From Candidatus Binatia bacterium (GTDB lineage: Bacteria; Desulfobacterota; Binatia; UBA12015), in assembly GCA_036563615.1 (NCBI GenBank), contig DATCMB010000022.1:434001-498000 (forward strand): a DNA stretch of 64,000 nt, given 5' to 3'. The translations under genes were made by a program, and so were the position numbers. The notes below the pieces were generated by a model. The model had not been told where the DNA came from, made no database searches, and saw only the letters and a list, made by a program, of their open reading frames with translations. Below, piece after piece: positions 1 to 8,384 of the stretch. Position 1 is the stretch's first letter. Every line of letters begins with the position of its first letter.

Positions 1-1087
1 CGCCGTAGTACGCGAGGCGGAAGAGCAGCACGGCGATCACCGTCTCCTCCATCGGCGTGCCGAGCGCGACGAAGACCGTCGTCATCGATCCTTCCATGAT
101 GCCGATGCCGCCCGGCGCCAGCGACACCATGGAGAACAGGATGCCGACGGCGAAGCCCACCGTGACCAGCGGGAAGGGGATGTTCAGGTGCACGCACCAG
201 AAGCAGCCCCACAGCACGGCCAGCGTCACGATCCAGTCGAGGACGATCCACACCACCGGCAGCACCATCTGCCGCCAGTTGGCGAGGATGAAGGCGAAGC
301 CGCGCTCGATGTTGAGCTGCAGCCGCCACAGGCGGATGCGCCGCGGCGTACGATGGTGGGGCAGCACCTTGCGCGCGATGAGGTGGCTCGCCTCGAGGCC
401 CCAGAACAGCACGCGGCGGCGCACGCCGCGGTGCAGGAGCAGGAGCAGCGCGAGCAGCGTCGCGACGACGAACAGCGCGAGCAGCACCGCCGCCGACACC
501 AGCGCCGCGGTGCCGAGCGACTCGTGCGTGAGCAGGAAGACGAAGCCCATCGCGAGAAAGATGAGCAGCGTCAGGTTCGTGATCAGACCCTGGACGAACG
601 AGATCGTGACCGCGCGTCCGACCGGGATGCCGAACTGGCGGAAGAAGAACATCCGCAGCGCGAAGCCCGAGAGCCCGCCCGTCGCAATGATGTAATTGAC
701 GATGTTCGAGACGAAGGTGATGCGCAGCATCGGCACGTAGCCGATCGGCGTGCCGGCGGCGCGCGCGATCCCCTCGTACGACATCGCCATCAGCACGTAG
801 CTGAGCAGCGTCGTGCCGATCGGCACGAGCAAGCGCGGCCACGCGATGGTGGACGCGACGTTCAGCAGCTCGCGACCGTCGCTGTAGAAGAACAGCAGGC
901 CGAAGCCGATGACGGCGAAGGTGATGGTCGCGAGCAGGAGGCGGCGGCTCGAGTAGCTCGACAGATCCGACGCGGGCGCGAGACCGGCCGCGGCGACGGC
1001 GTCCGGTGCGCCGTTGCTCTCCTCCGCGGGGCTCTGCGGTGGCCGACGCGCGCGGCGCGCCGGATCGGTTTCAGCGCGCACGCGCAC
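1..1087 (-). CDS. LPG synthase TM-region / flippase-like membrane protein, cut by the window edge
   Basis: The minus-strand frame is open from a stop at 1394 down to base 1 and runs off the window, so the C-terminus is missing. I place the start at GTG 1087 (GTG 1081 is equally possible), overlapping the upstream gene by 17 bases. About 362 residues are visible: a charged N-terminus of about 45 residues, then several hydrophobic segments. The stretches GGLSGFALRMFFFRQFG and LAPGGIGIMEGSM are typical of the lysylphosphatidylglycerol-synthase transmembrane region (UPF0104/AglD-like), the lipid-translocating part of MprF. No synthase domain is visible. A role in envelope lipid movement is inference from the family. 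Confidence 0.75.
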   Translation of the reverse strand, partial: MRVRAETDPARRARRPPQSPAEESNGAPDAVAAAGLAPASDLSSYSSRRLLLATITFAVIGFGLLFFYSDGRELLNVASTIAWPRLLVPIGTTLLSYVLMAMSYEGIARAAGTPIGYVPMLRITFVSNIVNYIIATGGLSGFALRMFFFRQFGIPVGRAVTISFVQGLITNLTLLIFLAMGFVFLLTHESLGTAALVSAAVLLALFVVATLLALLLLLHRGVRRRVLFWGLEASHLIARKVLPHHRTPRRIRLWRLQLNIERGFAFILANWRQMVLPVVWIVLDWIVTLAVLWGCFWCVHLNIPFPLVTVGFAVGILFSMVSLAPGGIGIMEGSMTTVFVALGTPMEETVIAVLLFRLAYYG

Positions 1088-2084
1088 CCAACGCCACCCG
1101 AGGGCCGCTCGAGCGGCTCCGCGTCGACCACGCGACGACGCCGCCGATCGGCCCGCCGAGGAGCGCGCCGACCACCGCCGCGCCCGCGAGCTCGCGGAAG
1201 GTCGGCTGCGGCGAGCCGATGCTGGGGAAGGTGTAGGCGCCGACGAACGACGCGGCGGTCGCGATGACCAGCGACGCCGCCGTGTCGGCCGCTCCGGTCG
1301 CACGATCGAACCACACGGCGCCGGCGAGCAGCGCTGCGCCGATCAGCAAGGTGAGCCACCACGACGGCAGGCGGTGCGGGTGCAGCGACAGCGTCAGCCT
1401 GCGCTCCGCCTGACCGTCGATGCGCAGCGCCGAGACGCGAAGATCTTCACGCTTCGGGTTCTCGACCACCACCGTGGTCGCCTGGCGCTCGCGCAGCACC
1501 TCGACCGACTGGCTGCGGCTCTGCCGCTGGCGCTGCCAGGTGTGCTTGAACTCGCCCTGGAAGGTCTGCGGCGAGGTCTGGTCGCCATCGAGGGTGATCG
1601 AGTAGCGCGCGGCGCGCGCCCCGCCCGGATCGGCGGCGAAGAGGTGGCCGTCGATCAGCATGTCGAAGCGGCGCACCTCGCTGGTCGGCAGCGTGATGGG
1701 CAGGTTCTCCGGCGTCGCGTCGACGGTGAACCAGCGCTCGGCCGGGTAGATGCGTCGGTGCACGGGATAGAACATCGCGATGAGCCACAGGGCGCCGTAC
1801 ACGGCCGCGAGGGCTCGCTGGCGCGGCGCCAAGCGGTGCGCGTAACGCATCGGGAAGAAGAGCACCATGCAGAACAGCAAGAACGCGCAGGCGGCGAGCG
1901 CGGGCCGGGTCGCGATCACGTCGAGCAGCCCGAGGATGTAGAGCAGCAGGAAGACGAGCGCGCCGATCAGCGGCGCGAGGAAGGTCCTGAGGGCGTCCTT
2001 CAGCGATGCCGGGCTGCCGCGACGCAGCGGCTTGCGGCGAAACGGAGCCCCGACGCGGCGGCGCGCAGGACGGGCGGGGGGCAT
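1071..2084 (-). CDS. Hypothetical membrane protein with central extracytoplasmic domain
   Basis: I do not recognise this 337-residue protein. It has a basic N-terminus, three hydrophobic segments near residues 33-53, 62-79 and 91-107, a soluble, probably periplasmic region of about 130 residues (110-240), and three more hydrophobic segments between about 246 and 320. It starts at ATG 2084, 46 bases after the D-threonine aldolase-like gene, and its end overlaps the start of the flippase-like gene. The three genes are therefore probably co-transcribed. The overlap with a lipid-flippase-like gene suggests an envelope role, but nothing in the sequence shows an activity. Confidence 0.7.
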   Translation of the reverse strand: MPPARPARRRVGAPFRRKPLRRGSPASLKDALRTFLAPLIGALVFLLLYILGLLDVIATRPALAACAFLLFCMVLFFPMRYAHRLAPRQRALAAVYGALWLIAMFYPVHRRIYPAERWFTVDATPENLPITLPTSEVRRFDMLIDGHLFAADPGGARAARYSITLDGDQTSPQTFQGEFKHTWQRQRQSRSQSVEVLRERQATTVVVENPKREDLRVSALRIDGQAERRLTLSLHPHRLPSWWLTLLIGAALLAGAVWFDRATGAADTAASLVIATAASFVGAYTFPSIGSPQPTFRELAGAAVVGALLGGPIGGVVAWSTRSRSSGPRVALGARAR

Positions 2085-2130
2085 ACCGAAACCGTAGCAC
2101 GCGCCTTCCGCGCCGAGAAAGCTGGCGGTC

Positions 2131-3192
2131 TCACCAGCCGCGCAGGTCGATCGCCCACGTGTCGAGCACGCGCTCGCCGTCCACGAGGTACGCGCGCTCG
2201 TGGTACGCCATCGTCGGATCGACGTGCGCCGGCCACACGCGGATGCGGTCGCCGACGCGCAGCGAGCGCGCGTCGCGCGGCGCGTCCGGCGGCTCGCCCT
2301 CGACGCGGATCCGCGTCTCGTCGTCGAGGCCGAAGGTCAGGTGCTCGTCGGAGCAGAACCACACCTTGGCGCCGTCGAGCGTCGGGTTGCCGTGGTCCAT
2401 CCCGAACGCCTTCAAGCCGCAATCGGCGACCGCGTAGCCGGGCGACACCGAGATCACCGTCGCGAGCACGCTCAGCGCCTGGCGGAACGGCAGCCCGAGT
2501 CGCGCGTACGCGGTGTCCATCAGCGCGTACGATCCCGCCTGGATCTCGCTCGCCCACACGTTGACGTCGTACGTCCCCGTGCCGCCGGCGGAGATCAGCT
2601 CGCCGCCGACCTCGGCGTGCGCCGCGAGCAGGAGCTGCATCGCCTGCTCGGTCTTGCGCGTGCGCAGCTCGCGGTCCTCGAGGCCGACGACGTGCCCTTC
2701 GTAGCCCATCACGCCACGCACGCTGAGCCCGGAGCGGCGCGCGAGGTCCGCGAGGCGACCCGCCGCGGACGGATCGCAGCCGCAGCGCGGCAGGCCGACG
2801 TTGACGTCGATCAGCACCTCCTTGATGCCGCCGCGCGCGGCGGCGGCGATGGTCTCCGGCGAGTCGACCGCGAGCGTGACGCGCGCCTCGACCCGTCCGA
2901 GCCGGCGCGCGTCCGCGAGCTCGTTCGCGAGCAGCAGGTCCTGGCCGAGCCCGGCGGCAGCGAGCCCCTCGACCTCGCGCACGGTCGCGCAGGTGAACGC
3001 CTGATGGCCGTGCTCCGCCTGCAGGCGCGCGAGCGCCACGCACTTGTGCGCCTTGACGTGCGGACGCAGCCGCGCTCCCGGCAGCGCCACCGACATCGTC
3101 GCGAGGTTGTGCTCGAGGTCGCGTCGCTCGATGAGCAGCGCCGGGGTGGTGAGGTCGAGCGTCGTGGTCTTCACGTGTCGGGTATGCGCCAA
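2131..3192 (-). CDS. D-threonine aldolase / D-serine dehydratase-like PLP enzyme
   Basis: The product (353 residues from TTG 3192; GTG 3174 would remove six) is a fold-type III, alanine-racemase-like PLP enzyme. RPHVKAHK at 43-50 carries the PLP lysine (K47). The C-terminal beta domain has SDEHLTF (281-287) and a metal site PAHVDPT with His323 and Asp325. His-x-Asp is the pattern of Mn-dependent D-threonine aldolases, whereas the zinc-dependent D-serine dehydratases use His-x-Cys. The likely reaction is cleavage of a D-3-hydroxy amino acid to glycine and an aldehyde; the substrate is not shown. It lies 89 bases downstream of nrtR on the same strand. Confidence 0.8.
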   Translation of the reverse strand: MAHTRHVKTTTLDLTTPALLIERRDLEHNLATMSVALPGARLRPHVKAHKCVALARLQAEHGHQAFTCATVREVEGLAAAGLGQDLLLANELADARRLGRVEARVTLAVDSPETIAAAARGGIKEVLIDVNVGLPRCGCDPSAAGRLADLARRSGLSVRGVMGYEGHVVGLEDRELRTRKTEQAMQLLLAAHAEVGGELISAGGTGTYDVNVWASEIQAGSYALMDTAYARLGLPFRQALSVLATVISVSPGYAVADCGLKAFGMDHGNPTLDGAKVWFCSDEHLTFGLDDETRIRVEGEPPDAPRDARSLRVGDRIRVWPAHVDPTMAYHERAYLVDGERVLDTWAIDLRGW

Positions 3193-3281
3193 CGTCGGCG
3201 CGGCGACAAGGACGGCTCGCGCGTGGCGCGCTCACCGCGCAGGCCGCGCCGTGAGGGCCGTCCCGGGCTCGGACGAAGCGC

Positions 3282-3974
3282 TCAGCCGTGCGCGCGCTCG
3301 CCCGCCATCGCCAGATCGATCGGGCGGCGGACGGCGAAGCGGTAGAGGCGCGCCGGGCGGTGTGCGCCGTGCCGCGTCTGGGCGAGCGGCGTCAAGAGCC
3401 CGAGCGCCAGCATGCGCTTGCGGAAGTTGCGGCGGTCCAGCGGGCGTCCGAGCACCGCCTCGTAGACCTGCTGCAGCTCGGCGAGCGTGAACGTCCGACC
3501 GATCAGCGCGAAGGCGAGGTTGGTGTAGGCGAGCTTGCCGCGCAGGCGCTCGATCGCAACGCGCGCGATCGTCGCGTGGTCGTAGGCGAGGCGGGGCAGG
3601 GCGTCGCACGGGTGCCAGCTGATCCCCGGCGCCTCCATCGGCTGCGCGAGCAGCGCGAGGTACGCGACCGACACGACGCGCGACGCCGGGTCGCGTCCCG
3701 GCTCGCCGAAGGTGTAGAGCTGCTCGACGTGCGCGCCGCTGCGCGGCAGATGGTGCTCGAGCCAGCGCGCCGCGGCGTCGTCGAGCGACTCGCTCTCGCG
3801 CACCCGACCGCCCGGAAAGGCGAGGCGGCCGCGCTCACGGCCGCTCGTCACCGGCACGAGCGCCGCGTGCAGCTTCCCGTCCGTGACCGCGAGCGGGACG
3901 ACGTCGACCGCCACGCCGACCGTCGCGTCGCGGTGCGCCCTCGCGCGCACCGTCTGCGCGGTGCGCTTCGTCAA
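3282..3974 (-). CDS. nrtR: NrtR-type transcriptional regulator of NAD synthesis (Nudix-like + winged helix)
   Basis: This 230-residue protein has an N-terminal Nudix-like fold and a C-terminal winged helix (about 155-215). VEQLYTFGEPGRDP followed by RVVSVAYLAL (83-108) is the NrtR signature, and NFRKRM with RPARLYRF marks the DNA-binding part. The Nudix box at 55-77 is degenerate: it starts GGRVRE but has WLEHHLP where catalytic enzymes have REUXEEXGU, as expected for an ADP-ribose sensor rather than a hydrolase. The TTG start at 3974 overlaps the nadA stop as TTGA; GTG 3950 is an alternative. Being coupled to nadA, its obvious target is the nadA promoter. Confidence 0.88.
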   Translation of the reverse strand: MTKRTAQTVRARAHRDATVGVAVDVVPLAVTDGKLHAALVPVTSGRERGRLAFPGGRVRESESLDDAAARWLEHHLPRSGAHVEQLYTFGEPGRDPASRVVSVAYLALLAQPMEAPGISWHPCDALPRLAYDHATIARVAIERLRGKLAYTNLAFALIGRTFTLAELQQVYEAVLGRPLDRRNFRKRMLALGLLTPLAQTRHGAHRPARLYRFAVRRPIDLAMAGERAHG

Positions 3975-4978
3975 GCGGAGAGTTCCAGCATCCGGCGCAG
4001 CGAGCGCTCGGCGCCGGCGCGCACGTCCTCGTCGAGCTCGATCGGGTAGCGCATCTCCTGCAGCGACTTCAGCGTGTCCTCGAGCGTGATCATCTTCATG
4101 TACGCGCACAGCTTGCAGCTCTTGTAGAAGCGCTTCTCCGGCAGCTCGAGCAGCAGCCGATCGGACAGCCCGCACTCGGTGACGACCAGGAACTCGGTGG
4201 CGGGACTCTCCTTCGCGTAGCGGATCATGCCGCTCGTCGAGAGCACGGCGTCGGCGCGCTCGATCACGTCCTCGCGGCACTCGGGGTGCACCAGCACCTT
4301 GACGTGCGGCATGTGCTTGCGGACGGCCTCGATCTGCTCCGGCGTGATCTGGTGGTGCACGTAGCAGTTGCCGTTCCAGGCGATGATGTTCTTGCTGGTG
4401 TTCTGCTGGACGTAGCGGGCGAGGTTCTCGTCGGGGACGAAGAGGATGTTCTGGCTCGGCAGCGCCTCGACGATCTTGACGGCGTTCGCCGACGTGCAGC
4501 AGACGTCGCACACCGCCTTCACCGCGGCGGTGGTGTTGACGTAGCAGACCACCTGCAGGTCGGGGTACATCGCGAGCAGCTCGCGCTTGCGCTCCTCGAG
4601 CTCGTCGGCGTCGACGCTGTCGGCGAGCGAGCAGCCGGCACGCAGGTCGGGCAGCAGCACGGTGCGCGTCGGGTTCAGGATCTTCGCCGTCTCCGCCATG
4701 AAGTGGACGCCGCAGAAGACGATGACGTCGGCGTCGACGGTGGTGGCCTTCTGCGCGAGCTCGAGCGAGTCGCCGACGAAGTCCGCGACCTCGAAGATCT
4801 CCGGCCGCTGGTAGTTGTGCGCCAGGATCACGGCGCGGCGCTCGCGCTTGAGCCGCTGGATCTCGGCGACGGTGGACGCGATGCGCTCACACGCCTCCGG
4901 GGTGTAGGTCGCAGGATCGCCGAGAGCAGCGAAGCTCTCGTAGAGCTCCTGCGCGGACGGCGTGCTCGCTTCGTTCAT
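3971..4978 (-). CDS. nadA: Quinolinate synthase
   Basis: NadA condenses iminoaspartate with dihydroxyacetone phosphate to quinolinate in de novo NAD synthesis and needs a 4Fe-4S cluster. The 335-residue protein has the three conserved cysteine regions: C89 in FCGVHFMAETAK, C160/C161 in VCCTSANA, and C288/C291 in KSCKLCAYMKM. ATG 4978 follows a leader with a hairpin and a candidate operator. The stop overlaps the TTG start of nrtR. The partner nadC lies at 46.9 kb; no nadB is present in the window. Confidence 0.96.
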   Translation of the reverse strand: MNEASTPSAQELYESFAALGDPATYTPEACERIASTVAEIQRLKRERRAVILAHNYQRPEIFEVADFVGDSLELAQKATTVDADVIVFCGVHFMAETAKILNPTRTVLLPDLRAGCSLADSVDADELEERKRELLAMYPDLQVVCYVNTTAAVKAVCDVCCTSANAVKIVEALPSQNILFVPDENLARYVQQNTSKNIIAWNGNCYVHHQITPEQIEAVRKHMPHVKVLVHPECREDVIERADAVLSTSGMIRYAKESPATEFLVVTECGLSDRLLLELPEKRFYKSCKLCAYMKMITLEDTLKSLQEMRYPIELDEDVRAGAERSLRRMLELSA

Positions 4979-4993
4979 CGGAGGTCCCTTCGT

Positions 4994-5055
4994 GGCCCGT
5001 GCGGGCCGTACTTTGCGTATGGATTACGCATACTCGGCGGGAGACGGCGCCGCAA
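4994..5055 (-). promoter_or_regulatory. nadA promoter with palindromic candidate NrtR operator and leader hairpin
   Basis: On the minus strand TTGCGG (5055-5050), a 17-base spacer and TATGCG (5032-5027) resemble a housekeeping promoter. A palindrome with arms TGCGTA and TACGCA (5014-5019, 5025-5030) and a 5-base centre overlaps the -10 box. Just downstream, GGCCCG-TG-CGGGCC (4994-5007) can form a leader hairpin. This palindrome is an unusually AT-containing spot in a GC-rich intergenic stretch. Assignment to NrtR is inference from the neighbouring gene. Confidence 0.55.
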
Positions 5056-5095
5056 CAGGCTGGATCCGGCTTTTCGCGCGCTCCGCGAGGCGGCG

Positions 5096-6460
5096 TCAGC
5101 GTCCGGCGACGGTCATCTGCCGGATCTTGATCGTCGGCGACGCGATGCTCGAGCGGAAGGTGAGGTCGTCGGCGACCATCTCGATGTCGCGCAGCATCTG
5201 GAGCAGGTTGCCCGCGACCGTCACCTCCTCGACGGGGTGCGTCAGCTTGCCGTTCTCGATCCACAGCCCCGACGCGCCGCGCGAGTAGTCGCCGGTGACG
5301 CCGTTCACGCCGAAACCGGAGAGGCCGGTGACGTAGAGGCCGCGCTCGACCGAGGCGATCACCTCCTCGGGCGTGCACGTGCCCTTCTCGAGGTAGAAGT
5401 TGGTCGGGCTCGCACCTGGGACGTCGCCGACCGAGCGCGCCGCGTTGCCCGTCGTCGCGAGCCCGAGCTTGCGCGCGGAGTAGGTGTCGAGCAGGTAGCT
5501 CTTCAGCACGCCATGCTCGATGACGACGTTGCGTCGCGTCGCGACACCCTCGGCGTCGAACGGGCGCGAGGCGAGGCCGCGCAGCATGCGTCCGTCGTCG
5601 ACGATGGTGACGAGCGGGCTCGCGATCTGCTGGCCGACCTTGTCGAGCAGGAACGAGGCACGGCGGTAGAGCGCGCCGCCGCACGCGGCGCTCGCGACGT
5701 GCGACAGCAGCGTCGCCGCGGTCTGTGGATCGAACACCACCGGCACCTGCTGCGTCGGCACCTGCTTCGCGCCCAGCCGACGCAGCGCGCGCTCCGCCGC
5801 CTTGCGTCCGATGCTCTCCGGATCGGCGAGGCGCGCGAGCGAGCGCGACGCGTCGTACCAGTAGTCGCGCTGCATGCTGCCGTTCTCCGCCGCGACCGGC
5901 GCGACCGACAGCGAGTAGCTCGTCGTGCGGTAGCTGCCCGAGAAGCCGAGGCTCGAGACGTAGGCGACGTGCGACGAGGACAGCGCGAACTCCGCGCCCT
6001 CGGAGTTCACGAGCCGCGGATCGGCGCCGAGCGCCGCCGCCTCGCAGCGCCGCGCACGCTCGACGCGCTCCTCCGGCGACAGCTCGAGGCCCGCGGGATC
6101 GGCGATCTCGAGCTCCGGGAAGTCGCGCGCGAAGAGCGACGGATCGGGCAGCCCGGCGAGCGGATCCGGCGCCACGGCGCGCGCCATCTCGACCACCTGG
6201 CTCGCGAACGCGTCGAGCGCGTCGGGCGAGAGGTCGGCGGTCGAGGCGACGGCACTCGCCTGGCCGACGAAGCAGCGCAGACCGAGGCGACGCTCGCGCG
6301 ACAGCTTGACGGTCTCGACCTCGCCGAGACGCACCGCGGTCGACGACGACTCGATCTCGATCATCACCGCGTCGCAGGCGGTCGCGCCCGCGCGCCGCGC
6401 GCGCTCGACGACCGCCGCCGCGACGTCGACCGGCTCGTGGGCCACGGACCGCTCGCTCAC
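5096..6460 (-). CDS. tldE: TldE/PmbA-like subunit of the TldD-TldE metalloprotease
   Basis: The product is a 454-residue PmbA/TldE homologue (PF01523-type). TldE is the non-metal partner of TldD; together they degrade unfolded peptides, process microcin B17 and act on CcdA in E. coli. It lacks the HExxxH motif of TldD, as expected, and shows the family C-terminal pattern around VEEVTVAGNLLQML. The start is GTG 6460, whose GTGA overlaps the tldD stop by four bases, so translation is probably coupled one to one with its partner. Confidence 0.9.
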   Translation of the reverse strand: MSERSVAHEPVDVAAAVVERARRAGATACDAVMIEIESSSTAVRLGEVETVKLSRERRLGLRCFVGQASAVASTADLSPDALDAFASQVVEMARAVAPDPLAGLPDPSLFARDFPELEIADPAGLELSPEERVERARRCEAAALGADPRLVNSEGAEFALSSSHVAYVSSLGFSGSYRTTSYSLSVAPVAAENGSMQRDYWYDASRSLARLADPESIGRKAAERALRRLGAKQVPTQQVPVVFDPQTAATLLSHVASAACGGALYRRASFLLDKVGQQIASPLVTIVDDGRMLRGLASRPFDAEGVATRRNVVIEHGVLKSYLLDTYSARKLGLATTGNAARSVGDVPGASPTNFYLEKGTCTPEEVIASVERGLYVTGLSGFGVNGVTGDYSRGASGLWIENGKLTHPVEEVTVAGNLLQMLRDIEMVADDLTFRSSIASPTIKIRQMTVAGR

Positions 6461-7914
6461 GTCCGCGTCCCTCCGACGGTGATGCCGTCGATGCGCACCG
6501 TCGGCAGCCCGACGCCGACCGGCACCGACTGTCCGTCCTTGCCGCACACGCCGACGCCCTCGTCGAGCTTCAAGTCGGCGCCGACGCGCGTGATCCGCGT
6601 CAAGACATCCGGGCCGTTGCCGATCAGCGTCGCGTCCTTGACCGGCGCGCCGATCTTGCCGCCCTCGATCAGGTAGGCCTCGCTCGCGGAGAAGACGAAC
6701 TTGCCGTTCGTGATGTCGACCTGGCCGCCGCCGAACGACACCGCGTAGAGCCCGCGGTCGACCGAGCGGATGATGTCCTCGGGGTCGTCCTCGCCCGCGA
6801 GCATGAAGGTGTTCGTCATGCGCGGCATCGGGTAGTGCATGAAGCTTTCGCGCCGTCCGTTGCCGGTCGGCGCGACGCCCATCAGGCGCGCGTTCAGGCG
6901 GTCCTGCAGGTAGCCGACGAGACGGCCCTTCTCGATCAGCACGTTGCGCCGCGTCGGCGTGCCCTCGTCGTCGACGTTGAGCGAGCCGCGGCGCGAGGGC
7001 AGGGTGCCGTCGTCGATCACCGTGCAGAGCTCGGACGCGACGCGCTCGCCCATGAGCTTCGAGAACGCCGACGTGCCCTTGCGGTTGAAGTCGCCCTCGA
7101 GCCCGTGGCCGACCGCCTCGTGCAGCAGCACGCCCGGCCAGCCAGGGCCGAGCACGACCGTCATCTGCCCGGCGGGCGTGTCGACCGCGTCGAACGCGAC
7201 GACCGCCTGCCGCGCGGCCTCGCGCGCGTACGCGAGCGCGCGCTCCTCGTCGCCGAGCAGGAACTCGAACCCGACGCGTCCGCCGCCGCCGAACGATCCC
7301 GAGTGCCGTCGTCCGCCATCCTCGGCGATGCACGTCACCTGCAGGCGGAGCAGCGGCTGGCGGTCGCTGACCAGCTCGCCCGCCGAGTTCGCGATCAGCA
7401 CGAGCTTGTCCTCGATCGACAGCGACGCGATGACGTTGGTGATGCGCCGGTCGAAGGCGCGCGCCTCGCGGTCGACCCGCTCGAGGAGCGCGATGCGCTC
7501 GGGCAGCGGACGCACCAGCGCGTCGGGCGCGACCGGGTAGAGGTCGTGCGGCGCAGCACCCTGGCCGCGGCGCAGGTCGACCGCGGTGCTCGACGCGCCC
7601 GAAGCCGCGATCTGCCGCGCGTGCTGCGCCGCGAGCTGCAGACGCTCCGCCGTCACCTCGTCGGAGTAGGCGTAGCCCGTCTTCTCGCCGGCGAGGACGC
7701 GCACGCCGACACCTTGCGAAACGCTGTGCGTCGTCTTCTTCACCAGGCCCTCTTCGAGGGCGACGCTCTGCACGGTGCGGAACTCGAAGTAGAGGTCCGC
7801 GAAGTCGGCGCGGCGCGCGAGCGCGGAGCCGAGCGTGGCCTCGAGCGTGCGCGCGTCGAGCCCGAAGCGGTCGAAGAAGAACGTCTGCGGTGCGAGCTCT
7901 TCCGGCTGTGTCAT
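6457..7914 (-). CDS. tldD: TldD metalloprotease subunit
   Basis: The 485-residue product is the catalytic TldD subunit. HEAVGH at residues 265-270, followed by GLEGD, is the zinc motif HExxxH of the family, and C457 in GVCGKDGQ matches the conserved C-terminal cysteine. The start ATG 7914 overlaps the mutT stop as ATGA, and its stop overlaps the tldE start as GTGA. It is cytoplasmic, with no signal peptide. The substrate in this organism is unknown. Confidence 0.93.
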   Translation of the reverse strand: MTQPEELAPQTFFFDRFGLDARTLEATLGSALARRADFADLYFEFRTVQSVALEEGLVKKTTHSVSQGVGVRVLAGEKTGYAYSDEVTAERLQLAAQHARQIAASGASSTAVDLRRGQGAAPHDLYPVAPDALVRPLPERIALLERVDREARAFDRRITNVIASLSIEDKLVLIANSAGELVSDRQPLLRLQVTCIAEDGGRRHSGSFGGGGRVGFEFLLGDEERALAYAREAARQAVVAFDAVDTPAGQMTVVLGPGWPGVLLHEAVGHGLEGDFNRKGTSAFSKLMGERVASELCTVIDDGTLPSRRGSLNVDDEGTPTRRNVLIEKGRLVGYLQDRLNARLMGVAPTGNGRRESFMHYPMPRMTNTFMLAGEDDPEDIIRSVDRGLYAVSFGGGQVDITNGKFVFSASEAYLIEGGKIGAPVKDATLIGNGPDVLTRITRVGADLKLDEGVGVCGKDGQSVPVGVGLPTVRIDGITVGGTRT

Positions 7915-8384
7915 CGATCCTCGTCGGTCTTTCTCGGGCGTGAGCCCGTAGAGTCGAGCATGTGTCGCCTGGCGGCCGTGTCAAGCATCTCGCGTCGCCG
8001 GAGCAGCTCGATCAGCGGCCGGTCGGCAGCGAGGAAGTCGAGCTCGCAGAGACGCGCGATCGGGAGCCAGCGGATCTGCTCGAACACCCGATTCTCGATG
8101 GTACCGCGATGGCTCGTGATCGCGAAGAAGTGGACCCGCACGTACGGCCCGTTCGGGTAGACGTGCTCGACGCTCGCGATGCGCGGGCCGACGGTGACGC
8201 GGATGCCGAGCTCCTCGGCGAGCTCGCGCTCGAGGCACGCTTCCGGCGACTCGCCGGGCTCGAGCTTGCCGCCCGGAAACTCCCACTTCAGCGGGTGCGC
8301 GCTCGCGTCCGCGCGCCGCTGGCAGACGAGCACCTGCTCGCCGTCGCGCAGCAGGCCCGCCGCAACCTCCACCGGCGCGCTCAC
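7911..8384 (-). CDS. mutT: MutT-type Nudix hydrolase (8-oxo-dGTP diphosphatase-like)
   Basis: The 157-residue protein contains an intact Nudix box, GGKLEPGESPEACLE followed by RELAEELGI (about residues 37-59), with every consensus Gly, Glu and Arg present, unlike nrtR 4 kb away. The preceding VLVCQRRADA and the small size fit MutT, which removes oxidised dGTP from the pool. It is read from GTG 8384, overlapping the stop of the SirB1-like gene by four bases, and its own stop overlaps tldD. Related NUDIX specificities cannot be excluded. Confidence 0.85.
   Translation of the reverse strand: MSAPVEVAAGLLRDGEQVLVCQRRADASAHPLKWEFPGGKLEPGESPEACLERELAEELGIRVTVGPRIASVEHVYPNGPYVRVHFFAITSHRGTIENRVFEQIRWLPIARLCELDFLAADRPLIELLRRREMLDTAARRHMLDSTGSRPRKTDEDR

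Noticed and set aside
3282..4511. A single 409-residue protein spanning nrtR and part of nadA in another frame
   Set aside because: Residues before the TTG at 3974 are a shadow of nadA; homology begins only with the NrtR domain.
4286..6676. A 796-codon plus-strand ORF antisense to nadA and tldE, and other long antisense ORFs of this kind
   Set aside because: High GC removes stop codons from shadow frames; the translation is Arg/Asp/Val-rich without any recognisable motif, while the opposite strand holds clear enzymes.
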